Shown here piece after piece: positions 1 to 8,752 of a DNA stretch of 43,920 bases. Each line of letters starts with the position of its first letter. The first letter of the stretch is position 1. The stretch covers positions 1-43,920 of the forward strand of contig JANXRL010000052.1 of the NCBI GenBank assembly GCA_025352985.1, read 5' to 3'. The notes under the pieces are model-generated. The model made no database searches and was not told where the DNA came from. It worked only from the letters and a program-made list of their open reading frames with translations. The translations under genes were made by a program, and so were the position numbers. This stretch comes from Verrucomicrobiota bacterium (lineage in GTDB: Bacteria; Verrucomicrobiota; Verrucomicrobiia; Opitutales; Opitutaceae).

Positions 1-32
1 CAAGCCCTGAGTCACCTTCCTCCTTTAATCCC

Positions 33-161
33 ATGCCCCTCCCGCTGCGCACTGCCGCTTTGCTGCTTCTCACGCTGTCGCCCACCGTCGTTTCCAGTGT
101 CGATCCGCTGGACCGGCTGTCCCGTTGGAAAGACTTTCCCGAAATGCTCTCTGCGCAATAA
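33..161 (+). CDS. Small secreted peptide or gene remnant (42 aa)
   Basis: A 42-codon frame opens at an ATG preceded by a pyrimidine-rich leader, as most genes here do. It starts with a short basic stretch (MPLPLR) and a hydrophobic core of about 15 residues, like a signal peptide, then a polar tail ending in LSAQ. It closes 15 bases before the GH43 gene. I do not recognise a family. It is either a genuine tiny exported peptide or the 5' stub of a secreted enzyme whose body was lost, and several other genes in this window are visibly truncated. A TGA at 8-10 may be the end of a preceding gene that lies outside the window. Confidence 0.3.
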   Translation: MPLPLRTAALLLLTLSPTVVSSVDPLDRLSRWKDFPEMLSAQ

Positions 162-176
162 CCTCGCCCTTTTCCC

Positions 177-1142
177 ATGCCATTCATCTACGCCAATCCC
201 CATCTCGACGTTGAGCCCGGTCTCGTCCGCGATTCGTTTATCATCAAGGTCGGTGACCTTTACTATCTCACCGGCACGTTGCGGCCCATCTGGGCCGGTC
301 CCAATCCGGGCGTGCCGCTCTGGTCGTCGCCGGATCTGCTCACGTGGAAAAACCACGGCTTGATCCTCTCACGTGAAAGCGTGCCGGCCACGGCCTGGTA
401 TCGCGACCGCTGGTGGGCGCCGGAAATCCACCAAGCTGGCGAATGGTTTTACCTGACCGTCGGCTGTCGCAACGAAACCACCCGCCACAAGCACGGCATC
501 GCGATCTGGCGCGCACGCGACATCACCGGCCCCTACGAACTACTCACCGTTGACGCGCCTTTCCCGCCGGCTGCGGAACAGTTTTATCCCGAGAATCCGC
601 AGGTCACGCAGAAATACATCTCGAACGACGCTTCGCTGTTCACCGACACCGACGGCCGGCACTTCATTTTCTGGGCCGACACGGTCGGCATTCTTCAAGC
701 CGAGATCGAGCTGCCTTCCTGCCGGCTGATCGGCGAGATCACCAAGTCCGTCCCCTGCGGAACGAACGGCTGGGACAAGCATGTCGAGGGCCCCGTCCTC
801 TTTCGCGAGGGCAAATGGATTTACCTTTTCTACTCCGGCTTCGGCCGCGACTACGACATTGGCGTAGCACGTGCCGAGAAGATTACCGGACCGTGGATAC
901 CACAGCCGAACAACCCGATCGTCAGCCCGCGTGCGCCGCTCACCCACGTCGGCCACAACGGCGTTTTCCCCGGCCCCGACGGACGCTGGTGGATCAGCTA
1001 CATCATGCAGTTTAACGGAAAAGATTCCCCTGAGCGCCTCGCCTATGACCCCGTTTGGATCAACGCCCAAGGCTGGGTCGAAACCCACGCGCCCACCCTG
1101 GGCACCCAGACCGTCCGCCTGCCCGGCGATAGCATCACCTGA
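177..1142 (+). CDS. Glycoside hydrolase family 43-like protein (321 aa)
   Basis: Five-bladed beta-propeller glycosidase of the GH43 type, probably removing terminal xylose or arabinose from oligosaccharides. The pattern is visible in order: RDSF with likely general base Asp19, a WAPE motif near 80-83, NDASLF with Asp151 as pKa modulator, and HVEGP with Glu204 as likely general acid. The length (321 aa) is that of a single-domain GH43 without an accessory beta-sandwich. No signal peptide is seen, so it should act in the cytoplasm on imported oligosaccharides. The start is the first ATG after a CT-rich leader and gives the expected N-terminus. It lies 5 bases upstream of the SGNH gene, so the two are probably co-transcribed. 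Subfamily and substrate cannot be fixed by eye. Confidence 0.85.
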   Translation: MPFIYANPHLDVEPGLVRDSFIIKVGDLYYLTGTLRPIWAGPNPGVPLWSSPDLLTWKNHGLILSRESVPATAWYRDRWWAPEIHQAGEWFYLTVGCRNETTRHKHGIAIWRARDITGPYELLTVDAPFPPAAEQFYPENPQVTQKYISNDASLFTDTDGRHFIFWADTVGILQAEIELPSCRLIGEITKSVPCGTNGWDKHVEGPVLFREGKWIYLFYSGFGRDYDIGVARAEKITGPWIPQPNNPIVSPRAPLTHVGHNGVFPGPDGRWWISYIMQFNGKDSPERLAYDPVWINAQGWVETHAPTLGTQTVRLPGDSIT

Positions 1143-1147
1143 CTTCC

Positions 1148-2206
1148 ATGCCGCTGATCCACGACAACATCGCTTTTCACAACGTCGCCGAACTCGAGCC
1201 TCTGCCCGGCTCCGGCGGTTTGCGACTGCAACGTTTCCCTTCCGCTGTGCGCGACTCGCTCGGGTTTAAACACCATTCTCGCGGGCGTTTCTTTTCCCAC
1301 CGTGCTGCCGGGTGCGAATTGCGCTTCGTGACCGCCGGACCGTTTGTTCGCGTCGCACTGTCGGCGCAGGAGAGCGACGCAACCGTGATCGTTTACAAAG
1401 GCGACCACGCCCACTCTCTCCTCCGCCTGCCGGCCGGCGTTGTCACCAGCCTGTTTCTCGAAGAGCCGGCGTTTTTTCCCCAGGTGGATGCCGCCATGCT
1501 GCGACCACGCCGCTTCGCACCGTGCGTATGGCGGCTGTTGTTCGATCAGGACGCCGTCGTGTGCTACCACCACCTTGATGCTTTCGGCCACGCCGTGCGG
1601 CCTCCTACGACCGGCGAGACGCCGACGCTCACGTGGCTCGCCTACGGCTCTTCGATCACTTTTGGCGGCAACGCGCTTCACGCCGCCAACACCTACGTGC
1701 AGACCGCCGCGCGCCGTCTCGGCGTCGATGTTCTCAATCTCGGCCTGCCCGGTTCCTGCCTCTGCGAGCCGGAGATCGCCGGGCACATTGCGCGTCTGCC
1801 CGGCTGGGATTTCGCCACGCTGGAGCTCGGCGTAAATCTGACCGAGCTCGCCACGCCCGCCGAGTTCGAGACTCGCGCTCGCAACCTGCTCGCCACCATC
1901 CACCGCGCCCGGCCCGACGCGCCCATTTTTGTAATCAACATTTTCCCCAACCGCGCCGACCACCTGCTTGATCGCGCCGCTTCGGCGGCGGTGAACACGC
2001 CGCTTTTCAACGCCATCGTTCCCCGCCTCGTCGCCGAACTCGGTTCGCCCAACGTCCGCTTCATCGACGGGCGCGTAATCCTCACCGATCTCGCCGGCCT
2101 TTGCAGTGATCTCGTCCATCCCTCCGATGAAGGTCACCTCCTGATGGGAGAAAATCTCGCCGCCCTTCTTGCGCCCGCCCCGGCTCTGTCGGGGAAAAGA
2201 TCATGA
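1148..2206 (+). CDS. SGNH/GDSL-family esterase with N-terminal beta domain (352 aa)
   Basis: Two-part protein: residues 1-155 look like a beta-sandwich, and residues 160-350 are an SGNH hydrolase. Block I reads GSSIT, with Ser169 as the likely nucleophile in place of GDS. A glycine block (LGLPG) follows near 200, then GVN near 240, and DLVHPS supplies Asp321 and His324. Proteins of this build are carbohydrate O-deacetylases or related acyl esterases. No signal peptide is visible, so it is probably cytoplasmic and would trim acetyl groups from imported oligosaccharides. Its stop overlaps the next start in an ATGA junction (2203-2206), so translation is probably coupled to the GH95-like gene. 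Family membership is firm; the substrate is inferred from neighbours. Confidence 0.85.
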   Translation: MPLIHDNIAFHNVAELEPLPGSGGLRLQRFPSAVRDSLGFKHHSRGRFFSHRAAGCELRFVTAGPFVRVALSAQESDATVIVYKGDHAHSLLRLPAGVVTSLFLEEPAFFPQVDAAMLRPRRFAPCVWRLLFDQDAVVCYHHLDAFGHAVRPPTTGETPTLTWLAYGSSITFGGNALHAANTYVQTAARRLGVDVLNLGLPGSCLCEPEIAGHIARLPGWDFATLELGVNLTELATPAEFETRARNLLATIHRARPDAPIFVINIFPNRADHLLDRAASAAVNTPLFNAIVPRLVAELGSPNVRFIDGRVILTDLAGLCSDLVHPSDEGHLLMGENLAALLAPAPALSGKRS

Positions 2207-4437
2207 AATCAATTCCGCGCGCACTGGTCGTCTGCCTCATGCTCAAGCTCGGCCTCCCCGCAGCATATGCCCAGGAGGTTCGCGTCAGCTGGACGGAATT
2301 CATGGCGAGAAACGACATGGTCTGGGACCGGATGCCGGCGGATTATTACGAGGGGCCGTTCGTGGGCAACGGGCTCCTCGGCACGATCATCTTCAAGGAC
2401 GACCAGCAGCCGAACACGCTGCGTTTCGAGATCGGCCGCGTAGATGTCTATGACCACCGGAACAAGGGTGCGAATGCCTTTGGCCGCCTGCCCATCGGAC
2501 AGTTGTTGCTCACGCCCGTCGGCACCATTCAAAAAACAAACCTTCGCACCGATCTCTGGAATGCGGAAGTTCGCGGCGAAATCACCACGAGCGCGGGCAC
2601 ACTCAAACTGCGTTGCTACGTGCCGTCCGGAGAGACATTGATCGTCTTGGATCTCGTCGGCACCGGTGAAGAGAAGAACGCGAAATGCGCTTTCCGGCCC
2701 GAGCAGGGCAATCACCCGCGCCCCACCGTGCAGCCCGGACGCGACAAGGGCGTCGTCTATGAACCTAACCCGCCTTTTGTCGTCGAGCATCGCGGGGACA
2801 TCGAAGTGGTGACGCAGCCCTTGTTGGTCGGCGACGATTACGCCTCCGCCTGGGGTGACCGGAAAAACGCCGACGGCACCCGCACCGTGTTCGTGACCGT
2901 TGCCAACCGCTGGGCGAAAAATCTCCAGTCCGCCACCGGCTCCGCCGACGACGCGGTGGCGACCATCAAGGCCGCGCAGACCTGCGACCTCGCCGCCCTT
3001 CAACAAAAGCATCGTGACTGGTGGCACCGGTTTTATCCCGCCAGTTTCGTGAGCGTCCCGGACGCACGCACCGAGAGCTTTTATTGGATCCAGCTGTATA
3101 AACTCGCCAGCGCCACCCGCGAGGATCGCCCCCCCGTCGATCTCATGGGCCCGTGGTTCCGCAAGAGCGTGTGGGCCGCCTATTGGACCAATCTCAACAT
3201 CCAGCTGGCCTACTACACCACAGGCATCACCAATCACCTCGAGCTGGCCGAGCCGCTTTATCAACTCATCGAACGCTCCAAGGATCAGCTCGCCGCCAAC
3301 GTCTCTCCCGTCGAATACCGCAACGACTGCTCGGCTCTGGGCAATCCGGTCGGCTTCGGCGTCCTCAACGCGGGCGTCGGCCTAAAGGTTGATCCCGCCA
3401 AGCCCACTTCGCGGCTTAAGCTCATCGCGCTGCCGTGGCTCGTGCAGCTTTTCTACATTCATAATCAGATGGCGATCGACGACACCCGGCTGCGCGAAAG
3501 CATCTACCCGCTGATGAAGCGCACGTTTCAGGTTTACGTGCGCACCCTCGTGCGCGGCACCGACGGCAAATACCGCGTCCCCAATTCCTATTCCGACGAA
3601 TATGGCGACGCCGAGGAAACCAGTCTGAACATCGCCATGGCGCGCTGGGGCTTCGAAACCCTTCTCGCCACCGCCACGCGCCTGAAAATCGACGATCCGC
3701 AACTCCCTCAGTGGCGCGACATCCTGGCCAACATGGCCGATTACAACATCGACGACACCGGCATCATGATCGGGAAAAACACGTCCTTCGCCAAACCGCA
3801 CCGTCACTACAGCCACCTCTTCGGCATCTTTCCCTTTTACAGTCTCAACATCGACCGGAACCCCGAACGGCTTCCGCTCATGGAGAAATCGCTCCGTCAC
3901 TTCACCGATCTTGATGGCGACAACTGCATGTTCAAATTCAATGGCGCGTCATCACTCTGGGCGTCGTTGGGCAACGGTGACGAAGCCCTGAAATGGCTCG
4001 ACCGGTCGCTGGAGGTGTTACTTCCGCGCAAGGTTCCAAGCGTCGGCCCCAACACGCTCTACAGTGAGAATGGCTGGCCCACCTTCGAGTCGCCCATTGC
4101 GTCTTCACGTTCCGTCCTCGACATGCTCATCCAGAGCTGGGGCGGCACGATCCGCATTTTCCCTGCCTGTCCCTCGACTTGGAAGGACGCCGTTTTCCAC
4201 AACCTGCGCGCCGAGGGCGGCTTCCTGGTCAGCGCCGAACGCAAGGACGGCAAAACCCGTTGGGTGCGCATCAAAAGCCTCGCGGGCGAGCCATGCCGCC
4301 TCCAGATCGACGGCAAAGTCCGCGCGCTGACCCTCGCCAAGGGCGAGGAGATCGTGCTCGGCGACGCCCACCCGGTAGTCGCCCCGTTACCCGTGGATCC
4401 CGCCGCCGCAAACGCCTGGGGCGCGCACGCAAGGTGA
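2203..4437 (+). CDS. Secreted GH95-like glycosidase (744 aa)
   Basis: Exported glycosidase of the GH95 type (alpha-L-fucosidase / alpha-L-galactosidase group), with an N-terminal beta-sandwich and an (alpha/alpha)6 barrel. The N-terminus has a Lys/Arg head, a hydrophobic core and an AYAQ cleavage site. An early GNGLLG motif and the barrel motif HRHYSH (His533-His538) followed by LFGIFP match the HRHxSHLxGLyP signature. The C-terminal part, with leucine-rich IQSWGG, FPACPSTW and LRAEGGF segments, matches the usual GH95 tail. The N-terminal region is more divergent than in typical GH95, so a sister family is possible and the specificity is uncertain. It is translationally coupled to the SGNH gene and followed 18 bases later by a CE20-type esterase. 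Confidence 0.78.
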   Translation: MKSIPRALVVCLMLKLGLPAAYAQEVRVSWTEFMARNDMVWDRMPADYYEGPFVGNGLLGTIIFKDDQQPNTLRFEIGRVDVYDHRNKGANAFGRLPIGQLLLTPVGTIQKTNLRTDLWNAEVRGEITTSAGTLKLRCYVPSGETLIVLDLVGTGEEKNAKCAFRPEQGNHPRPTVQPGRDKGVVYEPNPPFVVEHRGDIEVVTQPLLVGDDYASAWGDRKNADGTRTVFVTVANRWAKNLQSATGSADDAVATIKAAQTCDLAALQQKHRDWWHRFYPASFVSVPDARTESFYWIQLYKLASATREDRPPVDLMGPWFRKSVWAAYWTNLNIQLAYYTTGITNHLELAEPLYQLIERSKDQLAANVSPVEYRNDCSALGNPVGFGVLNAGVGLKVDPAKPTSRLKLIALPWLVQLFYIHNQMAIDDTRLRESIYPLMKRTFQVYVRTLVRGTDGKYRVPNSYSDEYGDAEETSLNIAMARWGFETLLATATRLKIDDPQLPQWRDILANMADYNIDDTGIMIGKNTSFAKPHRHYSHLFGIFPFYSLNIDRNPERLPLMEKSLRHFTDLDGDNCMFKFNGASSLWASLGNGDEALKWLDRSLEVLLPRKVPSVGPNTLYSENGWPTFESPIASSRSVLDMLIQSWGGTIRIFPACPSTWKDAVFHNLRAEGGFLVSAERKDGKTRWVRIKSLAGEPCRLQIDGKVRALTLAKGEEIVLGDAHPVVAPLPVDPAAANAWGAHAR

Positions 4438-4455
4438 CCCTTTCCTTTTTTCCCC

Positions 4456-6462
4456 ATGAAACTCACATCCTGCCTCCTTCTCGCCTTCGCATTCCTTTCT
4501 GCAACCGGCTCCGCGCTAGCCACGCCCAAGCTTAACGGATTCTTCGGGGATGGGATGTTGCTCCAACGCGACCAACCCGTCTCCGTCTGGGGCACCGCCG
4601 CTCCCGGGGAGAAGCTCACGGTGGCATTTGCCGGCCAGAATATCGTCACAACTACAGGCGAGGACGGCCGGTGGCGGGCCGCGCTCGCGCCGCTGAAAGC
4701 CTCCGCAGAATCGCGGGACCTCGTTGTGCAGGGTGATGGCACGGTCGCGATACATGACGTCGTGGTCGGCGATCTCTGGCTCTGTTCCGGACAGTCGAAC
4801 ATGGCGTTCGCCATGGAATCGTTGAAGACCCATCCGGTTTACGGCGCGGACCTTGCCAGCGCGAATTTTCCCGCCATCAGGCAGGGCCTCGTCAAACGGC
4901 AGGGCAGTCTTGAGCCGCTTCACGACGCCCAGGTGAGCTGGGCTCCCGCCACGGCCGCGCAGATCGCGTCGTTTACGGCGGTCGGCTATTACTTCGCCCG
5001 CGATCTGCACCGGGAACTCGGCGTGCCGATAGGTCTGGTGCTGGCGGCGTGGGGCGGAACCTCGATCAATCCGTGGATTTCCTATGACGCTCTCGCCGCC
5101 GATCCGGCATTAAAGGAAAGTGCCGACCGGCAAATCGCCGATTTCAAGGCCTTCGGCCCGCGCGCGGACGCCTTTCCCGCAGACCTTGCCGCTTGGGAAA
5201 AAAAGACCGGCCGCGAAGACGCTGGACCCGCCGACCTGACGCCCGCCCTGCCCGCCACCGACGCCTCTGCCAAACCGGTGGTCGAGCCCGGCGCGAAGTG
5301 GCGGCAGTCGGGATTGCCGAATGGCGGCATTGCCTGGCTGCGGAAGGACCTCGACGTTCCCGCAGACCTTGTTGGCAAGCCCGTGCGCCTCGACATGGGT
5401 GCAATCACGGAGCAGGACCTGCGCGTATATTTCAATGGCACGCAGGTTTTCGCCAACACGCGCAAGCCGCCCGGATTCTACTCCGGCTACATCAACTTCA
5501 CCGTCCCCGGCAAGCTGGTCTCCGCCGGCCATAACGTCATCGCGTTCCGCTATCGCACGAGCACCGGCGACAACTCGCCTTGCGGGAAAAGCGTTCGCGA
5601 CTCGGGTTTGTCCCGGTTTCAGCCTGCGGGCTTGAACGACGAGTGGCGCGTCTTCATCGAACGGGAATTCCCCCCACTTGCGGCGGAAGATCTCAGGACC
5701 ATGCCGAAAATTCCTCCGGGCGGCAGCCTTTCGGGAACATCCTCCGGCTTGTATGGCGCGATGATTCATCCGCTCACGCCGGCCACTTTGAAAGGCGTGC
5801 TCTGGTATCAGGGCGAGGCAGACGGCAGTCGCGGCATCGCCTACCGCGCACTGCTTCCCACGCTCATCAAGGATTGGCGCGCCCGCTGGGGTCGGCCGGA
5901 TCTGCCCTTCCTCATCCAGCAACTTCCCAACTGGGCTGCCGGCGGCGCGCAGACCACCGGTTGGGCTGAGCTCCGCGAAGCACAGGCCCTCACCGCCGCT
6001 CAGGTTCCCGGCGTTTATCTCTCGGTCGCCTACGATCTCGGCGAAAGCGGCAACGTGCATCCCGCAAACAAGCGCGACGTCGGCGCGCGACTCGCCCGCA
6101 TCGCTCTCGCGAACATCTACGGTCGTGACGTCGCTTGGCACGGCCCCGTGCTCACGAAATCCGAGCCTGCGGGGGGCTCTTATCGCGTGACGTTTAAAAG
6201 CACCGGTGCGCTGCGCACCCGCGATGGCGCCGCCCCCGGAGGCTTTCAGCTCGCCGGCGAAAATCAGACGTTTCACCCCGCCGAGGCTCGGATCGACGGG
6301 AATTCCCTCGTGCTCACCAGCAAGGATGTGACCGCTCCTGTCGCCGCCCGCTATGCGTTTATGAATGATCCCATCGACGCCAATCTGACCGACGACACCG
6401 GGCTTCCCGCCGCCCCGTTCCGCACCGACGACTGGCCGGTCTCCAGCAGCAACCGAAAGTAA
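4456..6462 (+). CDS. Secreted CE20/sialate O-acetylesterase-type esterase, long form (668 aa)
   Basis: Exported acetyl esterase of the SASA/CE20 group, expected to remove O-acetyl groups from glycans such as xylo-oligosaccharides or xyloglucan. A signal peptide ends near residue 22. A beta-sandwich holds LLQRDQPVSVWG and GEDGRWR. The SGNH core has GQSNM (nucleophile Ser114), the family hallmark WYQGEAD from Trp450, and NVHPANK with catalytic His535. Between the two halves of the catalytic domain, roughly residues 265-400, sits an inserted jelly-roll domain (WLRKDLDVP, LRVYFNGTQVF) like a galactose-binding module. The paralogue at 12664 lacks this insert, which explains the 130-residue size difference. 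The start follows a long CT tract, with no Shine-Dalgarno sequence. Confidence 0.9.
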   Translation: MKLTSCLLLAFAFLSATGSALATPKLNGFFGDGMLLQRDQPVSVWGTAAPGEKLTVAFAGQNIVTTTGEDGRWRAALAPLKASAESRDLVVQGDGTVAIHDVVVGDLWLCSGQSNMAFAMESLKTHPVYGADLASANFPAIRQGLVKRQGSLEPLHDAQVSWAPATAAQIASFTAVGYYFARDLHRELGVPIGLVLAAWGGTSINPWISYDALAADPALKESADRQIADFKAFGPRADAFPADLAAWEKKTGREDAGPADLTPALPATDASAKPVVEPGAKWRQSGLPNGGIAWLRKDLDVPADLVGKPVRLDMGAITEQDLRVYFNGTQVFANTRKPPGFYSGYINFTVPGKLVSAGHNVIAFRYRTSTGDNSPCGKSVRDSGLSRFQPAGLNDEWRVFIEREFPPLAAEDLRTMPKIPPGGSLSGTSSGLYGAMIHPLTPATLKGVLWYQGEADGSRGIAYRALLPTLIKDWRARWGRPDLPFLIQQLPNWAAGGAQTTGWAELREAQALTAAQVPGVYLSVAYDLGESGNVHPANKRDVGARLARIALANIYGRDVAWHGPVLTKSEPAGGSYRVTFKSTGALRTRDGAAPGGFQLAGENQTFHPAEARIDGNSLVLTSKDVTAPVAARYAFMNDPIDANLTDDTGLPAAPFRTDDWPVSSSNRK

Positions 6463-6507
6463 ACGATCAGCCCCGCCACCCAGCCTGTGTTCATCCCGCC
6501 TTCCATT

Positions 6508-8724
6508 ATGAAATCACTCCACATGCGGGTCCTCGCGGCGTTTTTTGCTCTCACGCTCTCCGTCGCCGCCGTTCCTGTTCAAGCAACCTACTACGCTTCC
6601 CCCGATGGCTCGGGTTCGCGGGGCACGCTCACGGCGCCGTGCTCCCTCGACGGTGCCCGTGACCTCGTCCGCAAGGTCAACCAACGCATGACCGGCGACA
6701 TCGTCGTCATTCTGCGCGGTGGCACTTACACGCTCACTGCTCCGTTTACACTCGAAGAAAACGCCACCCACCACGATTCCGGCACCAACGGTTTTAACAT
6801 CATTTATCAGGCCTATCCCGGGGAAACTCCCGTCCTCAGCGGCGGCCTCACGATCACCGGCTGGACCCTTTACGACCCCGCGAAAAACATCTACCGCGCC
6901 AAGGTCCCTGCCGGCGTGCAGTCGCGCCAGTTTTACGTCAACGACCGCCGCGCCGTTCGCGCCCGCAGCCCGATCAGCCCCGAAGGTTGGACCAAGACTC
7001 CCACGGGCTTTACGATCACCGACACCACCATGCAAAGCTGGGGCAACCCCGCCGACATCGAAGTGGTTTCGCGCAGCTCATGGAAGCATCTCCGCTGCGG
7101 CATCGCCTCCATCACGGGCACCGAGGTCACCATGAAGATGCCCGGCTGGGCCAACGCCTCAAAAACCCCGAAACCTGGCAACCCGTGGAATGGCGGTGGC
7201 ACCCAGCAAATCAACAAAGTCACCTGGCTCGAGAACGCCTACGAACTCCTGGATCAACCCGGCGAATGGTATCTCGATCGCAAGGCCGGCTATATCTACT
7301 ACTCGCCGCTGCCCGATGACGACATCCCACTCGTCGGCGTCCTTCCCGTGGTCGAGACGCTGCTCTCCGTGCAAGGCTCCGGCTTCGACCGGCGAATTCA
7401 CAACATCCAGTTTCGCGGTCTGACGTTCAAATACGCCACGTGGCTTCAACCCAGCGGTGACGAGGCCTATGCTGACAACCAGGCCGGCGTCGTCTGGGCC
7501 GAACTCCCGCCCGTCTCCCGCAAAACTCCCGGCAGCGTTTCCTTCCAATACGCCAGTGACATCCGCTTCGAGCGCAACGTCGTCGGCCACATGGGCGGTG
7601 CCGCCATTGATTTTGGCCACGGCCCGCAGAAAAACGCGATCATCGGCAACTGCATCTACGATGTCTCCGGCAACGGCATCTTCCTCGGCGAGGTCGATGA
7701 CTACAAAGCCACCGACCCCCGGGAATGGTGCGATGCCAACACGATTCAAAACAACTACATCACCCGCGTCGGCGCCGAGTTTGAGGATCAGGTCGGCGTC
7801 TGCACCGGTTACACCCGCCATCTCCTGCTCGATCACAACGAGATCTACGACACGCCCTACTCCGGCATCTCCGTCGGCTGGGGCTGGAGCAAACTTGGCT
7901 ACAGCCACCAAAACAAAATCACCAACAACCAGGTTCATAAATACATGCGCATCCTGGAAGATGGCGGCGGCATCTATACCCTCGGAAACCAAGGCACCGC
8001 CGAAGAAAAAACCGAGTGGAGCGGCAACTACATCCACCATTCCGGCCACGCCCAAGGCCTCTACGCCGACGAGGGCAGCGGCTTTATGGAGATCAAAAAC
8101 AACGTCATCCATAACGTGGGCGTTAACTGGATGAACATGTGGACACCCTCCATCCACGACATCTCCGTCCGCGATAATTTCGCCGACAAGACCAACGTGA
8201 ACAACAAGGGAACCCGCTGTGTCGTCACCGACAACGACATGACCCTCAAACTGGGTAATCTCCCCGAAGCCGCCCGCGCGATCATCCAAAATGCCGGACT
8301 CCAGCCCGAGTATGCCGCTATCACGGCACAAATCCCCCTGCCGCCCCGCCAGGTGGTAAACGACTCCGACAACGCCATTGTTTACCATGGCACTTGGACG
8401 GCTGCCGGCGGTCGTAAGTTGGGCGATTACGAAAACGACGTCCACCACACCGGCACCAATGGCGACACGGCCACCTTTTCCTTCCGTGGCTGCGGCATCG
8501 AATACATCACCGAGTTCAATAAAAACGAAGGCGACGTCGCGATCACCATCGACGGCACGCTCGTGAAAACCATAAGTTGCCAGACCCCCGATCTGATCCC
8601 TCAAAAAGTCGCCTACCGCCAGATCTGGCCCGAGGCCGCCTCCCACGTTATCAAAATCGAAAAGAAATCCGGCACTTTCATGCTCCTCGACGCGTTCCAG
8701 ATTTATAATCGCCCGCCCCGTTAA
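6508..8724 (+). CDS. Secreted right-handed parallel beta-helix protein, GH141-like (738 aa)
   Basis: Exported beta-helix protein probably acting on plant polysaccharide. The chosen ATG gives a clean signal peptide (basic start, hydrophobic core, VQA cleavage) followed at once by YYASPDGSGS, the usual first strand in this family. A GTG 21 bases upstream is in frame but adds nothing typical. Features include a LRGGTY turn, an inserted beta domain ending in WYLDRKAGYIYYSP, then Asn/His-rich helix coils from about 300 to 560 (NAIIGNCIYDVSGNGI, IHNVGVNWM). The last 115 residues form a separate beta-sandwich, perhaps a carbohydrate-binding module. The layout resembles GH141 (alpha-L-fucosidase/xylanase), but the catalytic residues cannot be assigned by eye. 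Confidence 0.82.
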   Translation: MKSLHMRVLAAFFALTLSVAAVPVQATYYASPDGSGSRGTLTAPCSLDGARDLVRKVNQRMTGDIVVILRGGTYTLTAPFTLEENATHHDSGTNGFNIIYQAYPGETPVLSGGLTITGWTLYDPAKNIYRAKVPAGVQSRQFYVNDRRAVRARSPISPEGWTKTPTGFTITDTTMQSWGNPADIEVVSRSSWKHLRCGIASITGTEVTMKMPGWANASKTPKPGNPWNGGGTQQINKVTWLENAYELLDQPGEWYLDRKAGYIYYSPLPDDDIPLVGVLPVVETLLSVQGSGFDRRIHNIQFRGLTFKYATWLQPSGDEAYADNQAGVVWAELPPVSRKTPGSVSFQYASDIRFERNVVGHMGGAAIDFGHGPQKNAIIGNCIYDVSGNGIFLGEVDDYKATDPREWCDANTIQNNYITRVGAEFEDQVGVCTGYTRHLLLDHNEIYDTPYSGISVGWGWSKLGYSHQNKITNNQVHKYMRILEDGGGIYTLGNQGTAEEKTEWSGNYIHHSGHAQGLYADEGSGFMEIKNNVIHNVGVNWMNMWTPSIHDISVRDNFADKTNVNNKGTRCVVTDNDMTLKLGNLPEAARAIIQNAGLQPEYAAITAQIPLPPRQVVNDSDNAIVYHGTWTAAGGRKLGDYENDVHHTGTNGDTATFSFRGCGIEYITEFNKNEGDVAITIDGTLVKTISCQTPDLIPQKVAYRQIWPEAASHVIKIEKKSGTFMLLDAFQIYNRPPR

Positions 8725-8752
8725 TCTTCTCCTCCGCTATCTTTCTTTCCCC

